NCBI GenBank assembly: GCA_002361095.1
Contig: DERU01000090.1
Coordinates: 26,551-39,883, forward strand
Reading direction: 5' to 3'
DNA: 13,333 nt
Source of the DNA: Lachnospiraceae bacterium UBA3332
GTDB lineage: Bacteria > Bacillota > Clostridia > Lachnospirales > Lachnospiraceae
Shown here: piece by piece, positions 1 to 6,935 of the stretch
Position numbering within the stretch: the first letter of the stretch is position 1
How the letters are laid out: the number at the start of each line of letters is the position of its first letter
The notes under the pieces: generated by a model
The model's database searches: none
Seen by the model: only the letters and a program-made list of their open reading frames with translations
What the model was told of the DNA's origin: nothing
Made by a program: the position numbers and the translations under genes

Positions 1-2794
1 TAAGATTGTCCCCCGCCGCAGCGCTCACCCCCAAAGGCTGCCAGGCATTCAGGCCGCCTACCGCGATTTCCTGATCTTTTGCCGCCGCTATGGCAGGATT
101 GATGTGAATGACATCACTTAACGATTCCGATGCCAGCAATTGCTTTGCGGCATCCAGTTCTTTTTGCAGGGAACTTCTTTCCGGGTGATATTCGCCGCTT
201 TCCGGATCCTTGGTGTCCAGCCGTCTTTGCAGTTCGTCTATGGCCGCCTTTGTCACGTCTTTGCGCAGGGAGATATGCAGATCGTCTGCATAGAGCGCCA
301 GGATATCCTGTTCGATGCTGTCATAGGCGTAAAAGCGGATTTCCGAGACGGTGACCTTCCAGGGAGTGCTTCCGTACCGTCCAAGTCCGATTTGTACCTT
401 GGATGTCTGTAAAGGCTGCGCAAATTTTAGGATATAGTAGCGGCGGTCCCCGCTTCTGCGCTGCAGGATGGTCATATTTTGGGCGTTTTGCCGTTTCCCG
501 TTTTCGTCCCAGTAGCGCACGGAGGCGTAAGAGTAGGAACCGATGTCAATCGGTTCGGCAAACGCAATCATGCCGATGGCATAGGACTGATCCAATTCGG
601 CAAAAATGCCCTTGTTATCACCCGGATATGCGCCGCCGTAATCCCAGTCGTCACGCTGCAGATAGGAGGCATACTTGTTGTCGAACAATCCGAGCGCACT
701 GTCCTGCGCAGTGTCCAGCGGGCTGTCTACCATAAATCCGCCGCCGCCAACGGAAGCGGATTTAATATGATGGCTTAGTTTTCCTTCCCCGGCGGAAGTG
801 TTAATCAGCTTATAAGCCGGAAGTTCTGCTGCTGTCAGGCCGCCCGGCGTAGTGTCTGCCGCAGTCATGGAAGAGGGCCCCTCCCCCAGTTCGTTGCTTG
901 CCGTAACGTATACCATATATTTGGTACTGTCTTTTAAACCTTCCGTTTGGTAGTAAAGGCCTGCAATGCCGGTGATTTTTTGATAGGTAGTTGCGTCCGC
1001 TTCCTTATAATACAGATTATAGCTGTCCGCATCTTCCGCCTTTTTCCAGCGGACGCTCATGCTGCGGTAGCTGCAGGTGATTCTTACCTCGTCGGGGGCG
1101 GGAGGCACTTTTGCGGCCTGCGGGGTGACGGCCCTCTCTTCGCCGAACCCGCTTTTCCATTCCCCGTTGACGGATTGGACGCGCACATGATATTCTTCGT
1201 TGTTTACCAGTTTCTCGTTGCGAAACTGTGAAACGGTCAGACTGGTGGATGTGGTCTTTTTGTATTCGGTCTGGCCCCGGTAGGAAACCGCCACTTCATA
1301 GCCCGTCACGTTGGTTTCTTTGTTCCAGCTGACGGTGAAGGATTTGTTGCCGGGCTTTACCTGTGTGATGGCGGGAATATTCATCCTGGGTTCCGGTATC
1401 CGGCTTTCCATATCGTTTACAAATTCCACACTGGTTATGGCCGCCAGACCGGTGTTTTTGGCGGTTTTGGTGATCCTGAAAATTACCTGTTTGACTGCGA
1501 TTTGGCTCCCGAAATCGATTGTGAGGTTTCCGTTTTCGTCCCACTTGGCGTTAAAACGGCCGCTTTTTATCTCGGCATAATATTGTGTGCCGGCAAAAGA
1601 AGGGATGTCCACATATTCGGGAGCCATTTCCAGACCGTTTTCCTCGTAAACTACAATGATGCGTCCTTCTTCGACTGCGTTTTCACTGTCCGCCGGAGTC
1701 GCGAATAAGACGCCCTCCATGAGGGCGGGAGCGTCTTCGGGAAAAGTAAACGTAACTTCCGCCGGACTGCTTTCCGAAATGGAACCGCCGTCTTTTTGGG
1801 AGAGTGTGAAAGAGCCTTGGAAATCGCCCGAGGATTGCGTATTGCCTGCAAGGGCGACGGAAGCGGCTTCCAGCGGAACAAAGGTTTCCGGTGTGGCCGT
1901 CTGCGCCTGTACGTTGTCGGAAAATTCCGTGAAATATTGTAAATCCAAAAGATCTACCGTGCCGTCACCGTTTAAATCACAGCTGCCGCCCTGTTCCTGG
2001 GCTTCCATGGCGGCCGTAATTTTGTCGGCGTCGCTGCGGTCCAGCTTACCGTCTCCGTTCACATCCCCGTAAAAAAGCTGCCCGGGATGCGCGCCGGTAA
2101 AACCCAGCGTTCTGCCCGTGTAAAGCCGTATCCGGTACCCCAAGCTTTCCACGTGAATGGTCTGTTCATAGGGAAGATAGCCTGTGCCGGTTATCTGCAG
2201 GGTATAATCTCCGGCGGCAAGTCCTGTAAATTTTGCCGTTGCAAAACCGGCTTTTTCTGTATTTCGGTTTCCTGCGAGAGTGACGGTCTGCGGAGAAAAA
2301 CCGTTGAGCGCAATCTGAAAAGTCTGGTCTTTACGGACTTCGATTCCGGCCATAATGCAGACTTCCACACAGCCGACGGCGCCTGTCGATCCGGGCCGCA
2401 CTGTGGAAACAGGGCCGTTTGCGGCTGAAGATTGGACAGGGGGGTCTTCCTCCGCAGCGGACGGCGTGGGTTCTTCCTGCGATGCACTTTCTGTAGGATC
2501 GGTGTGGCCGTTATCCGTCCCTTCTGCCCGGGAGGAGGGGATACTTTCGGTTTCCGCCGTTGTCTGTGAGGGCGCAGCGCTTTGTGTTTCCGGCGCTGTC
2601 TGTGACGGAACGGTGGTTTGCGTTTCCGGCGCTGCCTGTGACGGAACGGTAGTTTGCGTCTCCATTGTGCCGGCCGATTCGGGTGTCGTCTGTGCCGTCG
2701 GTATTTCGCCGGCGTATGTAGGCCTTTCGCTGTAGGAAAATACAAGCGCTGCGGCAAGCATTCCGGCAAAAATCCGGACTGTTCTTTTCTTCAT
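1..2794 (-). CDS. Exported dockerin/FN3 multidomain protein, probable M60-type peptidase, C-terminus outside window
   Basis: 931 residues are readable without a stop, and the gene continues past the left edge. The ATG at 2794 follows AGGAG at 9-nt spacing. Residues 1-28 form a signal peptide (KKR, hydrophobic core, TYA before GE), so the protein is exported. Next come a Thr/Pro/Gln/Ser linker with 12-residue repeats (about 45-90), an Ig-like module (about 135-215), and a type I dockerin (about 240-300) with two calcium-loop repeats, DVNGDGKLD and DLNGDGTVD. Two FN3 domains follow (about 467-555 and 558-648), then a discoidin/F5-8C-like module (about 650-865). The last visible residues, GLNAWQPLGVSAAAGD, resemble the start of M60/enhancin (PF13402) peptidases, which cleave glycoproteins such as mucins. 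No HExxH is visible, as it would lie beyond the edge, so peptidase activity is inferred. Dockerins bind cohesins, suggesting assembly into a cell-surface complex. Confidence 0.85.
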   Translation of the reverse strand, partial: MKKRTVRIFAGMLAAALVFSYSERPTYAGEIPTAQTTPESAGTMETQTTVPSQAAPETQTTVPSQTAPETQSAAPSQTTAETESIPSSRAEGTDNGHTDPTESASQEEPTPSAAEEDPPVQSSAANGPVSTVRPGSTGAVGCVEVCIMAGIEVRKDQTFQIALNGFSPQTVTLAGNRNTEKAGFATAKFTGLAAGDYTLQITGTGYLPYEQTIHVESLGYRIRLYTGRTLGFTGAHPGQLFYGDVNGDGKLDRSDADKITAAMEAQEQGGSCDLNGDGTVDLLDLQYFTEFSDNVQAQTATPETFVPLEAASVALAGNTQSSGDFQGSFTLSQKDGGSISESSPAEVTFTFPEDAPALMEGVLFATPADSENAVEEGRIIVVYEENGLEMAPEYVDIPSFAGTQYYAEIKSGRFNAKWDENGNLTIDFGSQIAVKQVIFRITKTAKNTGLAAITSVEFVNDMESRIPEPRMNIPAITQVKPGNKSFTVSWNKETNVTGYEVAVSYRGQTEYKKTTSTSLTVSQFRNEKLVNNEEYHVRVQSVNGEWKSGFGEERAVTPQAAKVPPAPDEVRITCSYRSMSVRWKKAEDADSYNLYYKEADATTYQKITGIAGLYYQTEGLKDSTKYMVYVTASNELGEGPSSMTAADTTPGGLTAAELPAYKLINTSAGEGKLSHHIKSASVGGGGFMVDSPLDTAQDSALGLFDNKYASYLQRDDWDYGGAYPGDNKGIFAELDQSYAIGMIAFAEPIDIGSYSYASVRYWDENGKRQNAQNMTILQRRSGDRRYYILKFAQPLQTSKVQIGLGRYGSTPWKVTVSEIRFYAYDSIEQDILALYADDLHISLRKDVTKAAIDELQRRLDTKDPESGEYHPERSSLQKELDAAKQLLASESLSDVIHINPAIAAAKDQEIAVGGLNAWQPLGVSAAAGDNL
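2555..2662 (-). repeat. Three tandem 36-bp (12-residue) repeats in the secretion linker
   Basis: Units occupy 2627-2662, 2591-2626 and 2555-2590. Each encodes roughly ETQTTVPSQ(A/T)AP, the third being diverged (ETQSAAPSQTTA). A fourth, degenerate start (ETESIPSS) follows. The first two units differ at only a few bases, indicating recent duplication by slippage. The composition is that of a flexible, possibly O-glycosylated, linker between signal peptide and folded modules. Confidence 0.85.
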
Positions 2795-2910
2795 CGGTAA
2801 ATTCTCCTGTTTAGGGCAGCCGTCTGGATAAGACCGGGCGGCTGCGGTTTTGACATAATATATGCGCGCGCAGGGCGCGGTTTTTACTTCGCGAAGCGAT
2901 GGCTGAACCG

Positions 2911-3984
2911 TTACGGGTTTTCGGTAATTTCATCCAAAAGTTTGATAATTGCAGAGATGGCGTTGGTTTGCCTGCTTTTTCCCATCGCGTCAATATATGT
3001 TTGACGGGTAAAATATAGTTCCTGTATTTTTTCCGTCAAAAGCCCCGGTGAGAGATAATCTTCGTCTATTACCACCGAGAAGCCCTGCGCCTCGAAAGAA
3101 CGGGCGTTTAAAATCTGGTCGCCGCGGCTTGCGCCTGCGGAAAGGGGAATCAAAAGATTGGGTTTTTTCAAAGCGACCAATTCGCATATCGCGTTGGCTC
3201 CGGCACGGGAAACCACCACGTCCGCCATGGCAAATACGTTTTTTAAGTCCCCTTTTAGGTATTCAAACTGTTTATAGCCCTTGGTGTTTAACAGCAAATT
3301 GTCAATTTTGTCCTTCCCGCAAATGTGTACGACCGAAAAATCCGCGAGAAGTTTGGGCAAAGCCTCACGGACGGCCTGGTTGATTGCGACGGAACCCAGG
3401 GAGCCGCCGATCACCATCAGTACGGGTTTGCTGGAATCGAAACCGCACAGCTTATAGGCGGCTTCTTTTTTCCCTTTTAAAAGTTCCTCCCGGATGGGAG
3501 AACCTGTGAGAACCGCCTTTTCGGCCGGAAGGGAACGCATGGTTTCGGGAAAATTGCAGCAGACCTTTTTTGCGACCGGAATGCAGATTTTATTGGCAAG
3601 CCCGGGCGTCATATCGGATTCATGGATAACGCAGGGGATTTTTAAGGATGCGGCGGCGCGCACTACGGGCACCGCCACAAAACCTCCCTTGGAAAATACC
3701 ACATCCGGCTGCAGCTGTTTTAAAAGCTTGCGGGCTTCCGAAAATCCTTTCAATACGCGGAAAGGATCGGAAAAATTTTTCAGGTCGAAATAGCGGCGGA
3801 ATTTGCCGGTGGCAATTCCGTAATAGGGGATGTCATAATCCTCCATAAGCCGTTTCTCCATGCCCTCATAGGAGCCGATATAGTAGGCCTGGTATCCGCT
3901 TTGCGCAAGACGGGGCAAAAGAGCGATATTGGGTGTGATGTGGCCGGCCGTACCGCCGCCGGTGAGCACGATTTTTTTCTGCAT
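2911..3984 (-). CDS. murG: MurG-type UDP-GlcNAc:undecaprenyl-PP-MurNAc-pentapeptide GlcNAc transferase
   Basis: 357 residues, normal for MurG. The family transfers GlcNAc from UDP-GlcNAc onto lipid I to make lipid II on the cytoplasmic face of the membrane. Visible motifs are the glycine loop GGGTAGHITPN (9-19), FSKGGF (97-102), HESD (121-124), GSPIREE (161-167), IGGSLG (192-197), and the donor-site segment SRAGANAICE with Glu268, followed by GDQILNA (288-294). The start at 3984 was chosen over an upstream ATG at 4125 because GGAGG lies 9 nt before it, the protein opens directly on the glycine loop, and the longer frame would run through the neighbouring TSCPD gene. It lies 16 bp after that gene, so they probably share a transcript. 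The sequence resembles the stand-alone MurG paralogue of Bacilli more than a dcw-cluster MurG; no other cell-wall gene adjoins it. It may therefore be a second copy. Confidence 0.92.
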   Translation of the reverse strand: MQKKIVLTGGGTAGHITPNIALLPRLAQSGYQAYYIGSYEGMEKRLMEDYDIPYYGIATGKFRRYFDLKNFSDPFRVLKGFSEARKLLKQLQPDVVFSKGGFVAVPVVRAAASLKIPCVIHESDMTPGLANKICIPVAKKVCCNFPETMRSLPAEKAVLTGSPIREELLKGKKEAAYKLCGFDSSKPVLMVIGGSLGSVAINQAVREALPKLLADFSVVHICGKDKIDNLLLNTKGYKQFEYLKGDLKNVFAMADVVVSRAGANAICELVALKKPNLLIPLSAGASRGDQILNARSFEAQGFSVVIDEDYLSPGLLTEKIQELYFTRQTYIDAMGKSRQTNAISAIIKLLDEITENP

Positions 3985-4000
3985 GCGAGGATGCCTCCCG

Positions 4001-4246
4001 TTACTGATTTTGAAGGATTTCTTCCAGGGCAAGCGCCAGCTGGTCCGGGCAGGACGTGGGTTTGAAGCCGCATTTGATGCCTTTGAGGCGTTCGATGGCT
4101 TCCTTGGCATCCATACCTGCCACAAGTTTGGAAATTCCTTTTAAATTTCCGTTACAGCCGCCGGTGAAAGCCACTGATTTGATGGTGGTTCCGTCCATTT
4201 CGATGTCGATGGCGGAAGAACAGGTTCCTTTTGTACGGTATTTCAT
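4001..4246 (-). CDS. TSCPD domain protein, TIGR03905-like
   Basis: 81 residues with ATG at 4246 preceded by a strong AGGAGG. It contains the motif GFKPTSCPDQLA near the C-terminus (about 60-71), which names the TSCPD domain (PF12637), and conserved cysteines in GTCSSAI and GGCNGN that could bind metal. The same domain is found at the C-terminus of some B12-dependent ribonucleotide reductases. The free-standing small form has no established biochemical role that I know of. It is the first gene of a likely two-gene operon with the MurG gene. Confidence 0.88.
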   Translation of the reverse strand: MKYRTKGTCSSAIDIEMDGTTIKSVAFTGGCNGNLKGISKLVAGMDAKEAIERLKGIKCGFKPTSCPDQLALALEEILQNQ

Positions 4247-4370
4247 TTTGCTTTCCTCCTACTGTGAAGTTCCAAAGAATGGAAACGGGACGCACATTTG
4301 CCGCGCATTCCGCACACGCCCACGCGGCTGTGCCTTATGGGCGTTCTTGTAATATTTTGTCATAATTCCG

Positions 4371-4399
4371 ATTATAACAGTTTTTCCGTAAAAAATAAA
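4371..4399 (-). promoter_or_regulatory. Candidate promoter for the TSCPD-murG unit
   Basis: On the minus strand there is a perfect TATAAT (4371-4376), with a weak -35-like TTTATT (4394-4399) at 17-nt spacing inside a T-rich stretch. It would give a leader of roughly 115 nt before the ATG at 4246. The -10 is convincing; the -35 is not. Confidence 0.5.
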
Positions 4400-4435
4400 G
4401 GCGGAAAATGTAAATTGAACGCGACCCTTCGGGGA

Positions 4436-4464
4436 TTGCCTGCTGCAATTGGCGGATTTATACT
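4436..4464 (+). promoter_or_regulatory. Promoter for the membrane protein gene at 4582
   Basis: TTGCCT (4436-4441), a 17-nt spacer and TATACT (4459-4464), matching the sigma-A consensus at 4/6 and 5/6. Expected start is near 4471, giving a leader of about 110 nt. Confidence 0.6.
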
Positions 4465-4581
4465 AAAGGTATCGCCGGTACGGGCGCGGAATGCGCAGAG
4501 GGTGCGTTTTTTGCCTGCGGTTTTGGGGCTTTTGCGGGAACCGTTTTGCGGAGCGGATGGCCGGGGATAGGAGGATGGTGT

Positions 4582-5307
4582 ATGCAGGCTTTCATAAAAG
4601 GACATGCCTTTTTTTTCGGAACGGCAATGTCATTCTTATTATTAAGTATTTTATGCAGGTTTATGACGGGTGTTCTGCTGAAAAAACTGATCAAAGAGGC
4701 GGAAAATATGTCGGCAACCAACAATAAACTGCTCAGACAGTGTAAACTTAAGTTTCAAAACTGCTATGAACTAAACGACGGCGTTGTGAATGTGGCCGTG
4801 TTTGTGGGGAAATTTATGCAGAACATCCGATTGGCCGGGTGCAGTCTGCGGATGCTTGGCCAGGTTTCGGGGCAGTTGCTTTTGCTTTCCGTTTTCGCAG
4901 AGGGAATCGGGGCCTGCCTGGGGATTGTCCATGGAGAAACGTTGGGGGATGTGCTTCCCTACTACTTATTTGCATTTTTATCCCTTTATTTGTATTTCAG
5001 CGTGTCCGGGCTGGTGGATGTGCAGGGAAAGCGGGCGATGCTGGAAACCACGATCATAGATTTTTTGGAAAACAGGATGTCCGGGCGCATAGTGGGCGTA
5101 AAGAGGGACAGTGAATATCTGGATATGGTAGAGGAGCAGGCGCTGGAGGAGGCAGGGAAAAAAATGCCGGCCGGCACGGCGGAATGTCCGGATGCCATAG
5201 CGGACGGCTGCGGGGAAAAAACAGTACAGGATACGGAAGGGGACGCAGCAGGCGGGACAAGACAAAAAGGGGAATTGGAAGAGCTTTTGGGGGAATTTTT
5301 GGCTTGA
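4582..5307 (+). CDS. Membrane protein of unknown function, three predicted TM segments
   Basis: 241 residues that I do not recognise. The start at 4582 is set by AGGAGG at 4569-4574, 7 nt upstream; an in-frame ATG at 4546 has no such site. Hydrophobic segments lie at about residues 9-32, 95-116 and 123-145. Between the first and second is a basic, Asn-rich stretch (about 34-90) with several cysteines. After the third segment (from about 147) the chain is soluble, ending in an acidic tail (about 170-241) rich in Glu, Asp, Gly and Ala. An odd number of TM segments puts the N- and C-termini on opposite sides. It has its own promoter, and its stop codon lies inside the -35 box of the pgi promoter, so the two genes are tightly packed but probably separately initiated. 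Confidence 0.8.
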   Translation: MQAFIKGHAFFFGTAMSFLLLSILCRFMTGVLLKKLIKEAENMSATNNKLLRQCKLKFQNCYELNDGVVNVAVFVGKFMQNIRLAGCSLRMLGQVSGQLLLLSVFAEGIGACLGIVHGETLGDVLPYYLFAFLSLYLYFSVSGLVDVQGKRAMLETTIIDFLENRMSGRIVGVKRDSEYLDMVEEQALEEAGKKMPAGTAECPDAIADGCGEKTVQDTEGDAAGGTRQKGELEELLGEFLA

Positions 5308-5332
5308 AATCATCCGGCAACTTTGTTACACT
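5304..5332 (+). promoter_or_regulatory. Promoter of pgi
   Basis: TTGAAA (5304-5309), a 17-nt spacer and TACACT (5327-5332), 5/6 and 4/6 matches to consensus. The -35 overlaps the TGA stop of the preceding gene. Expected start is near 5339, leaving a leader of about 140 nt before the pgi ATG. Confidence 0.6.
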
Positions 5333-5344
5333 AAAGCCAGTAAT

Positions 5345-5366
5345 CCTGCCGTAGACGACCGGCGGG
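5345..5366 (+). promoter_or_regulatory. GC-rich hairpin at the 5' end of the pgi leader
   Basis: CCTGCCG pairs with CGGCGGG (7 bp, one G-U) around the loop TAGACGAC. It would lie within the first 30 nt of the transcript, where it could stabilise the mRNA or form part of a larger leader fold. No T-run follows, so it is not a terminator. Confidence 0.5.
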
Positions 5367-5381
5367 AACCAAAGGAGGATA

Positions 5382-5407
5382 AGATTGAAAATTAAAATTT
5401 TCAATCT
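5382..5407. repeat. Perfect 26-bp AT-rich palindrome in the pgi leader
   Basis: AGATTGAAAATT (5382-5393) and AATTTTCAATCT (5396-5407) are exact reverse complements separated by AA. It starts 3 bp after the strong Shine-Dalgarno at 5371-5378 and covers the TTG start of the possible leader peptide. It could be a dimeric-repressor operator roughly 45 bp downstream of the transcription start, or an RNA hairpin controlling initiation. Confidence 0.7.
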
Positions 5408-5453
5408 GCGAGTTTGTGTCTGCGTGGCATCCACAAACTTGGTATGCGCATAA
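5385..5453 (+). CDS. Possible 22-residue leader peptide ahead of pgi
   Basis: TTG at 5385 sits 6 nt after AAAGGAGG (5371-5378), a better Shine-Dalgarno than that of pgi itself. The frame runs 22 codons to TAA at 5451, 24 nt before the pgi ATG. The peptide would begin MKIKIFNLRV and continue with a Val/Cys-rich hydrophobic part containing three cysteines. Its start codon lies inside a perfect palindrome, so initiation could depend on RNA folding. I know no such peptide for pgi. The alternative is a chance open frame behind a purine-rich stretch. Confidence 0.35.
   Translation: MKIKIFNLRVCVCVASTNLVCA
5411..5439 (+). promoter_or_regulatory. Second hairpin in the pgi leader
   Basis: AGTTTGTG (5411-5418) pairs perfectly with CACAAACT (5432-5439) around a 13-nt loop. 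The CTGCG just before it (5406-5410) can alternatively pair with CGCAG (5459-5463) next to the pgi Shine-Dalgarno, so mutually dependent folds are possible. Confidence 0.45.
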
Positions 5454-5477
5454 AGCCGCGCAGAAATGGAGTGAAAG

Positions 5478-6824
5478 ATGAGCAAGGTAACGTTTGACTA
5501 CAGCAAGGCGGCTCCCTTTGTCGCAGCGCACGAAGTGGAGAATATAAAAAAAGCGGCCTTGGATGCGAAGGATTTGCTGGTGGCAAAGACCGGCGCGGGC
5601 AATGATTTTTTGGGCTGGATAGACTTGCCGGTGGATTATGATAAGGAAGAGTTTGCGCGTATCAAGCAGGCGGCCAAAAAAATTCAGGAAGATTCCGAAG
5701 TGCTGGTGGTGATCGGCATCGGCGGCTCCTATTTAGGGGCGCGGGCGGCGATCGAATTTCTGCGTCACAGCTTTTACAATATTGTGGATAAAAAAATCCG
5801 TAAGACTCCCGAAATTTATTTTGCGGGGAACTCCATCAGTTCCACCTATATCAAGCATTTGTTGGATGTGATCGGGGACAGGGATTTTTCCATCAATATG
5901 ATTTCCAAATCGGGAACCACGACGGAACCGGCTATCGCTTTCCGCGTGTTCAAGGCAAAACTGGAAGCGAAATACGGGAAAGAAGAGGCGGCAAAGCGGA
6001 TTTATGCCACTACCGATAAGGCGCGCGGGGCTTTGAAAAAGGTTGCGGATGAAGAGGGTTATGAGACATTTGTGGTTCCGGACGACGTGGGCGGCCGTTT
6101 CAGCGTTCTGACGGCGGTGGGCCTGCTTCCCATTGCGGTCAGCGGCGCGGACATCGATAAACTGATGGAGGGTGCGGCAAGCGGCAGGAAGATGGCGCTG
6201 GAAGCGCCGTTTGAGGAAAACGACGCGGTGCAGTATGCGGCTCTGCGCAACATTATGCTGAAAAAGGGCAAAGCTGTGGAGATTCTTGCCAACTATGAAC
6301 CGGGCGTGCATTATGTTTCGGAGTGGTGGAAACAGCTTTACGGTGAAAGCGAGGGCAAGGATCAGCGCGGTATTTTCCCCGCAAGCGTGGATTTGACTAC
6401 CGATCTGCATTCCATGGGACAGTTTATTCAGGACGGCGCGCGTATTATGTTTGAGACGGTCATTGATGTGGAAACTTCCCGGGAAGAAATTGTGATCGGG
6501 GAGGAACCGGTGGATTTGGACGGTTTAAATTACCTGGCCGGAAAGAATGTGGATTTTGTCAATAAAAGTGCCATGAACGGCACAATTCTGGCGCATACGG
6601 ACGGGCAGGTTCCCAATTTTATGGTGCATGTACCGGAGGTAAACGAATTTTATCTGGGACAGCTGTTCTATTTCTTTGAATTTGCCTGCGGCGTAAGCGG
6701 ATATATGCTGGGAGTGAATCCGTTTAACCAGCCCGGCGTGGAAAGTTATAAGAAGAATATGTTCGCATTGCTGGGCAAGCCCGGCTATGAGGAGCAGAGG
6801 GAAGCGCTGTTAAAGCGTTTGTAA
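5478..6824 (+). CDS. pgi: Glucose-6-phosphate isomerase
   Basis: 448 residues, the usual length of the short bacterial form. It interconverts glucose-6-phosphate and fructose-6-phosphate in the cytoplasm. Visible motifs are IGIGGSYLGARAA (79-91), the phosphate-binding SKSGTTTEPA (143-152), DDVGGRFSVLTAVGLLP (about 202-218), the catalytic-region GESEGKDQRG with Glu290, DLHSMGQ with His311, and GVESYKKNMFALLGKP near the C-terminus with the active-site lysine. Start at 5478 is supported by GGAGTG about 6 nt upstream. It is transcribed from its own promoter with a long structured leader and is followed by a terminator-like hairpin, so it probably forms a single-gene transcript. Confidence 0.97.
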   Translation: MSKVTFDYSKAAPFVAAHEVENIKKAALDAKDLLVAKTGAGNDFLGWIDLPVDYDKEEFARIKQAAKKIQEDSEVLVVIGIGGSYLGARAAIEFLRHSFYNIVDKKIRKTPEIYFAGNSISSTYIKHLLDVIGDRDFSINMISKSGTTTEPAIAFRVFKAKLEAKYGKEEAAKRIYATTDKARGALKKVADEEGYETFVVPDDVGGRFSVLTAVGLLPIAVSGADIDKLMEGAASGRKMALEAPFEENDAVQYAALRNIMLKKGKAVEILANYEPGVHYVSEWWKQLYGESEGKDQRGIFPASVDLTTDLHSMGQFIQDGARIMFETVIDVETSREEIVIGEEPVDLDGLNYLAGKNVDFVNKSAMNGTILAHTDGQVPNFMVHVPEVNEFYLGQLFYFFEFACGVSGYMLGVNPFNQPGVESYKKNMFALLGKPGYEEQREALLKRL

Positions 6825-6857
6825 ATAGCGGAAGAGAACCGTTGCGGTTACAGGATA

Positions 6858-6892
6858 AAACGGCAGGGCAGAAAATGGGAACCCTGCCGTTT
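6858..6892 (+). terminator. Terminator-like hairpin after pgi
   Basis: AAACGGCAGGG (6858-6868) pairs perfectly with CCCTGCCGTTT (6882-6892) around a 13-nt loop. The 3' arm ends in TTT followed by CTGTT, so the U-tract is short. The matching A-rich 5' side means it could act in either direction. It lies 34 bp after the pgi stop. Confidence 0.7.
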
Positions 6893-6935
6893 CTGTTCCA
6901 CGGCGTAAGCAGGGACAAAAGGAAAGGAGGCGCAT

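Larger units (their letters stand above)
4247..4581. other. 335-bp divergent intergenic region
   Basis: No convincing gene. It holds the two divergent promoters, about 37 bp apart at the nearest elements. On the plus side the leader contains a short hairpin, CGCA-GAGGG-TGCG (4494-4506), followed directly by six T (4507-4512). This looks like a weak attenuator but the stem is only 4 bp. On the minus side the leader has a small TTCCA/TGGAA stem near 4270-4285. Short open frames here lack a good ribosome binding site. Confidence 0.5.

Noticed and set aside
2191..2769. A 192-codon minus-strand frame with Arg/Pro repeats
   Set aside because: It lies in another frame of the exported dockerin protein; the apparent repeats are the frame-shifted image of the 36-bp linker repeats.
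2811..2850. GCAGCCG/CGGCTGC hairpin between murG and the exported protein gene as a terminator
   Set aside because: On the minus strand no T-run follows it; it may be a bulged leader stem but cannot be supported as a terminator.
3985..4125. Longer N-terminus for MurG
   Set aside because: The 47 extra residues would overlap the TSCPD gene and precede the glycine loop that normally begins MurG; a good GGAGG supports 3984.
4494..4512. Intrinsic terminator or attenuator in the leader of the membrane protein gene
   Set aside because: The stem is only 4 bp before the T-run, too weak to call as a feature of its own.
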